Source: CAVRUH01 sp963822595 (GTDB taxonomy: Bacteria > Chlamydiota > Chlamydiia > Chlamydiales > Waddliaceae). From it: a stretch of DNA of 64,000 nt. Made by a program: the position numbers and the translations under genes. Positions 60,576 to 64,000 of this stretch are shown here, piece after piece. Numbering within the stretch: position 1 is the stretch's first letter; the number at the start of each line of letters is the position of its first letter. Below the pieces are notes generated by a model. The model was not told the DNA's origin. It ran no database searches and saw only the letters and a program-made list of their open reading frames with translations. The stretch spans positions 124,001-188,000 of the forward strand of contig CAWGIG010000004.1 of assembly GCA_963822595.1 (NCBI GenBank), read 5' to 3'.

Positions 60576-61210
60576 TTGTTACTCCTTAACCAGGTAATTA
60601 AATAAGAAAGAACAGGGCTGCCACCGGCTTTTAATATCTCCTGTAAAATACCAATTTTGAGTCGCGCAACGCTTTGTTGGTCCATACGCAGATCCTCAAA
60701 GAGAAGTGCTTCAAGGTCAGAATTCGATGAAATTTTACTATCACGAATATATAATAGGTCGTTTATTGCCTTTTCAGGTGTTGCTATCAATGCCGAACCA
60801 TAATCTGCTACTTGTATTAAAGTAAATCCAGTTGAAAATAGTTTAATGGGGATGGGAGTATAAGAGAAACGTCCTATCGGAGTCTCATACATTTTTTGAC
60901 GCTTTGTTGTTACACTCGTTACTTCAGCCACAAATTCGGGAATAAGTCCATAAAAAGCAAGTGCATATTCGAGTGAAACATAGGAAGGACCATACAGTTG
61001 ATTCGCCAAAATTTCAAGACTTACTAAGGAACGTCTTCGTTGTGGACCAAAAATATAAAGTCCTTTTTTGAGCCGAAGTATCTCCCCTGACCGTAAGAGT
61101 TGCGTAATCTTTGAGCGAGGCGAACTATAGTCTGACAAGCATTCCATCAGAAGTGTATAATCAAATGATTCGCCAGAAACTCGTTCCCGTAAATTATTCA
61201 TATCCACCAT
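60572..61210 (-). CDS. AbiEi-type antitoxin/transcriptional regulator (copy 2)
   Basis: 212 residues. It has the same blocks as copy 1: LLRSGEILRLKKGLYIFG (winged helix), QLYGPSYVSLEYALAFYGLI and ALIATPEKAINDLLYIRDSK. Two strong palindromes lie just upstream of the start, the first ending 2 nt away. This fits autoregulation by inverted-repeat binding, as described for AbiEi. Two ATGs (61210 and 61201) are possible. Confidence 0.9.
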   Translation of the reverse strand: MVDMNNLRERVSGESFDYTLLMECLSDYSSPRSKITQLLRSGEILRLKKGLYIFGPQRRRSLVSLEILANQLYGPSYVSLEYALAFYGLIPEFVAEVTSVTTKRQKMYETPIGRFSYTPIPIKLFSTGFTLIQVADYGSALIATPEKAINDLLYIRDSKISSNSDLEALLFEDLRMDQQSVARLKIGILQEILKAGGSPVLSYLITWLRSNK

Positions 61211-61211
61211 C

Positions 61212-61240
61212 CAGTATGTATGATTTAATCATACATACTG
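61212..61240. promoter_or_regulatory. Perfect palindrome upstream of AbiEi copy 2 (candidate operator 1)
   Basis: Two 14-bp arms, CAGTATGTATGATT and AATCATACATACTG, around a single T. It starts 2 nt upstream of the AbiEi start codon, so repressor binding would block the promoter or early transcript. The half-site is shared with operator 2. Confidence 0.75.
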
Positions 61241-61266
61241 ACAAAATTTTGAGCAATAGAAATTTC

Positions 61267-61297
61267 CAATATGTATGAAAAAATCATACATACTGGT
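61267..61297. promoter_or_regulatory. Imperfect palindrome upstream of AbiEi copy 2 (candidate operator 2)
   Basis: Arms CCAATATGTATGA and TCATACATACTGG, one mismatch, 5-nt spacer. The core TATGTATGA is the same as operator 1, and the centres are about 56 bp apart. Confidence 0.7.
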
Positions 61298-61317
61298 ATT
61301 AGTTAGTTAGCTCCCGC

Positions 61318-61607
61318 TAGCATCCACCATCGAACTTACAGCGTACCCGGCAGCAAAGTCCCAAACGCTGTGCGAGGAAGAACTTCGGCATTCTAAATCG
61401 TAAATGAAACCATATCTTCTGGTATACAAACCTCAGGGGACAACGGATCAACCCATGAAGCTAGATCATGTCCTAGTCAGTGGATTTAAATTAGCAGAAG
61501 GTACAACACCCATTGTTATGGATGTCGCCAAAGTTCTTAATAAGAATTTTGCTCCATCTGATCATTATCCAATGAGCGCTGTGCTAAATTTATCGAAGGG
61601 CACCTGA
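61318..61607 (+). pseudogene. Remnant of an endonuclease/exonuclease/phosphatase (EEP) family gene
   Basis: The intact stretch from an ATG at 61404 has the C-terminal EEP signature: MKLDHVLVSGF, then NKNFAPSDHYPMSAVLNL with the catalytic DH. In the same frame before it, codons read ELTAYPAAKSQTLCEEELRH and SKS, and then a TAA stop at 61401. The N-terminal two-thirds is missing, and the remnant ends against the operator region of the second AbiE module. No translation is expected. The 3' end overlaps the convergent gene by 18 nt. Confidence 0.65.
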
Positions 61608-62600
61608 ATCGATAATTTGTAGCAATTGAGCTTTTGCGGGTTCGAGCCATTCAATCATGCTCGAATCCGCTTTCTCGAAATGATTATTTTCAATTTCATA
61701 AACGATTGTAGAAATAAAATCTTCTTTCAAAATCCTATTTTTGAGATCAGCCGGAACATATTTTACTGCCCCACGCTCATGCGACGCTTCAAAGAGTATC
61801 AACTTACAGGCACTCCATAAGCTTTTGATCTTTAAATCAGCAAAAGCCTTTTTTATTTTCAGATAATTATTCTGAAACCTTTCCATTTTTTCAAGCTCAT
61901 CTTGCCCTTCCGTATTCTTAAATGCTTTTTCCCCATCTTCCACATGTTGCATATCATGAACCTCCATGTGCGTTGGAGACTTATTACGTCCATCTGCACG
62001 GGTTTCCGGTAGCGTTGATGCCGCTATTGGATACGCCCTTACTGACTGAATCTTTGCAAAATAGCCTGGCGGTAGATTCTTTGTTGTATGAAAGGGAATA
62101 ACTGAAGGATCATCCATTATTCTATGGAAGAAAATTGTACATTCCCTCATTGTGTCGGGTGGATAACTGACATCACTACTCCAACGACCTTCATAAAACC
62201 TAGCCTTCAGATAGTAATAGTGGAGAGAAGCTAAGTGTTCATGAATAAAATTAAAAGTATATAAGTACGGAAAATCACGTTCTAAAACTTTTCTTAGTTT
62301 CCGGAAAAAAGATGTTCTTAACGAATTCCATTCATCGAGAGTTTTATCGGAGGGAGGTGTCCCATTCAAATGCTTTGCTAGATCATAAATAACTTCCGCA
62401 GCTTCAGGAAAAGAAAAATGTGGGCCACCGGAAACTCTTCGATCTTTCAAGGTCTTATACACACCAATAGGATCTTCCGCAATCCTACGAGTCAGATCAA
62501 CAATGCCCCCTCTTTTAAGAATTATCATTGTAATAGGATCAATATCCGGTTTATGGACAGGCTGAGAGATACATACATTTCTTGCTTCAATTGGGTTCAT
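61590..62600 (-). CDS. Unknown protein upstream of the EEP remnant
   Basis: 336 residues. AAAGGAG precedes the ATG. Helical and polar with aromatic clusters (FPYLYTFNFIHEHLASLHYY), no signal peptide or membrane helix. A block THMEVHDMQHVEDGE has spaced His and Asp/Glu that could bind metal, but no family fits. Twelve nt after the LRR/ankyrin gene on the same strand, so probably one unit. Confidence 0.6.
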   Translation of the reverse strand: MNPIEARNVCISQPVHKPDIDPITMIILKRGGIVDLTRRIAEDPIGVYKTLKDRRVSGGPHFSFPEAAEVIYDLAKHLNGTPPSDKTLDEWNSLRTSFFRKLRKVLERDFPYLYTFNFIHEHLASLHYYYLKARFYEGRWSSDVSYPPDTMRECTIFFHRIMDDPSVIPFHTTKNLPPGYFAKIQSVRAYPIAASTLPETRADGRNKSPTHMEVHDMQHVEDGEKAFKNTEGQDELEKMERFQNNYLKIKKAFADLKIKSLWSACKLILFEASHERGAVKYVPADLKNRILKEDFISTIVYEIENNHFEKADSSMIEWLEPAKAQLLQIIDSGALR

Positions 62601-62612
62601 AACACTTCTCCT

Positions 62613-64000
62613 TTATTTTTTTTGATGCGCGCCAGCATCAATCAGAAATTGACGAATTTTGGGACAACCATCATTTTCAATGTTGGTTTTCAAGCAAATA
62701 TCAAGGTTCTCTTGTGACAAAGCTAAATCCCCTTTTGCGAAATTGATTAAGTCTAGGAAAGATTGGTAAAGGTGAGTTTTGCAAATAAGAATGATGGTGC
62801 AGTATAACATCATTTTTTTAGGTTCTTTCAAGTACTCCACTGAAAAATTAAATTCGTCTTTTATTTCCTCAAGTAGCTTAAAAAATAGTTGTTTATCGAG
62901 AATGATCTTCCATATTTTAACGAGTAAATCATTCTCAAATAAATCAGAATGTGTAGCTGGTATCGAATCGATTAATTCTTCTGAAATTTGTGGATTGTAA
63001 GAAAGATCGAGGTCTGTAAGTTTCATCTCTTTCAGAGCTGACACGCCTTTTTCTGTAATATTTTTATTATTTTGTAAGGATAAAACGCGCAAATCGGGAA
63101 GATTTCGAAGTTGGAGAAGAAATTCATCCGTGATGGTAGTATCATGCAAAAAGAGTTCACGAAGGGATTTCAATTCACATATTGACAACCAACATTTTTC
63201 ATCTTCACAGGTCATATTAATAATTTGTAGTGCATTGAATTGTCTTAAACCTTTTAAACTTTGTATAAAACCTTTGTTCAGTTCTGTTGTTGAAACATAG
63301 GAACTTCCCATTATAGAAAGAAATGATAACTGATTAAATTTTCTCCATGTGCTTACTGATATTTCTGCCGGCATCCCACACAGATAAAGTTTTTTTAAAT
63401 GAATCAATCTTGCAAGTTGGCTCAATTCATTATCATTCAAATATTCTCCCGGATCTAAGTGTAGTTCTTGCAATCGATGGAATTGAAGGAGGGAAGTTAT
63501 TTTTCCATTTATCAAATGTCGGAAGCGAAAAGAGATAATTCCTGGGGCCAACGATTTTAGAATGCTAGAGACTTTTTCGCTGTTATCGTGAAATGGATTT
63601 TCATGCACTCCACTCAATTCCAAGACGGGCAGTCTTGCCTGTACCTTTGGCTGACTGATAATCTCTTCAATAAGAGGAAGCAAACCAGTATATCCTTCAA
63701 CTTTCTCAAATTTCTTGCAAATAAGAATCAAAAAATCATCCCAATTATCCATTTCTATAGCTTCAATCACTGCATCTAGAATCTTCTCTTTAAAATCAGG
63801 TCTTTCCGTCATGTAGCTTGCTTTATGTCCTAAAAATATCTCGAGCGTCTTTAGATTATGGGATAGCCACATAGGCGTTTTGCCTTGATTGTTTTTAACG
63901 TTGACGGGAAAATTCCACGTTCTAATAAGTTCTAAAATCAACTCTGTAAAACCCGCTTTTGCAGCATAGTGCAAGAGTGTATTGCCACTTTTATCTTTGG
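62613..64000 (-). CDS. Leucine-rich-repeat / ankyrin-repeat protein (5' part beyond window)
   Basis: At least 460 residues are seen. The frame runs out of the window on the right, and the bases beyond 63974 keep the ankyrin consensus (DKSGNTLLHYAAKAGFTELI), so the M at 63974 is not the start. One or two ankyrin repeats are followed by LRRs from about residue 130 to 340 (LIHLKKLYLCGMPAEIS, LRNLPDLRVLSLQNNKNIT, MKLTDLDLSYNPQISEELID) and a helical tail. No signal peptide is visible in the seen part. Likely a host-interaction protein. The C-terminus ends AGAHQKK, with no prenylation motif. Confidence 0.8.
   Translation of the reverse strand, partial: KDKSGNTLLHYAAKAGFTELILELIRTWNFPVNVKNNQGKTPMWLSHNLKTLEIFLGHKASYMTERPDFKEKILDAVIEAIEMDNWDDFLILICKKFEKVEGYTGLLPLIEEIISQPKVQARLPVLELSGVHENPFHDNSEKVSSILKSLAPGIISFRFRHLINGKITSLLQFHRLQELHLDPGEYLNDNELSQLARLIHLKKLYLCGMPAEISVSTWRKFNQLSFLSIMGSSYVSTTELNKGFIQSLKGLRQFNALQIINMTCEDEKCWLSICELKSLRELFLHDTTITDEFLLQLRNLPDLRVLSLQNNKNITEKGVSALKEMKLTDLDLSYNPQISEELIDSIPATHSDLFENDLLVKIWKIILDKQLFFKLLEEIKDEFNFSVEYLKEPKKMMLYCTIILICKTHLYQSFLDLINFAKGDLALSQENLDICLKTNIENDGCPKIRQFLIDAGAHQKK

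Overview
The window looks like a stretch of chromosome from an environmental (amoeba-associated) member of the Chlamydiota, order Parachlamydiales. The evidence is chlamydial housekeeping synteny combined with many eukaryotic-like genes. Two blocks follow the order I recall for Chlamydia trachomatis: acpP-fabG-fabH / recR-bamA-skp-lpxD (12.0-18.8 kb) and two CorC/TlyC-like proteins followed by nifS and a PP2C phosphatase (54.5-59.6 kb). A 50-residue HctB-type histone-like gene at 41 kb points the same way. The sequence is moderately AT-rich by eye. I cannot name the species from sequence alone.

Layout. 0-7 kb: the end of gatB, a predicted F-box/LRR protein ending in a CaaX-type motif, an SbmA/BacA-like permease, an LcrH/SycD-type secretion chaperone, a small membrane protein and a predicted USP-family (C19) deubiquitinase. 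7-14 kb: xerD, a small Cys-pair protein and pgi in one overlapping operon, a frameshifted unknown gene, a secreted FMN reductase-like protein, and acpP-fabG-fabH. fabD is absent from the fab cluster. 14-19 kb: recR, then bamA-skp-lpxD for outer-membrane assembly and lipid A. 19-25 kb: a split membrane histidine kinase, a CPA2 antiporter coupled to a UspA protein, a histidine phosphatase and a DUF2490 protein. 24-33 kb: ankyrin and other unknown large proteins, plus an AbiE-type toxin-antitoxin pair. 33-41 kb: a YeeE/YedE half-transporter pair with a luciferase-like oxidoreductase, an F-box/Sel1-repeat protein, a tiny Inc-like protein, epmC, two unknown genes that may be one broken gene, and hctB. 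41-54 kb: methyltransferase, mgtE and a TPR protein in tight overlap, DUF29 and YyaL, a long coiled-coil protein, tRNA-Leu(TAG), a YchJ-peptide deformylase fusion and a Nudix hydrolase. 54-64 kb: the CorC-CorC-nifS-PP2C block, a second AbiE pair with paired palindromic operators, the remnant of an endonuclease/exonuclease/phosphatase gene, and an LRR/ankyrin protein cut by the window end.

Themes. (1) Host ubiquitin manipulation: two F-box proteins, one with a possible lipidation tail, and a USP-type protease, near a type III chaperone. (2) Two paralogous type IV toxin-antitoxin modules, each with a pair of inverted repeats about 52-56 bp apart. (3) At least six large stem-loop repeats that abut or overlap gene 3' ends. 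(4) Four places where a single base change would restore or normalise a reading frame: the 10-11 kb unknown gene, fabH/fabG, the histidine kinase, and the 38-40.7 kb pair. These may be assembly errors, slippage sites or gene decay.
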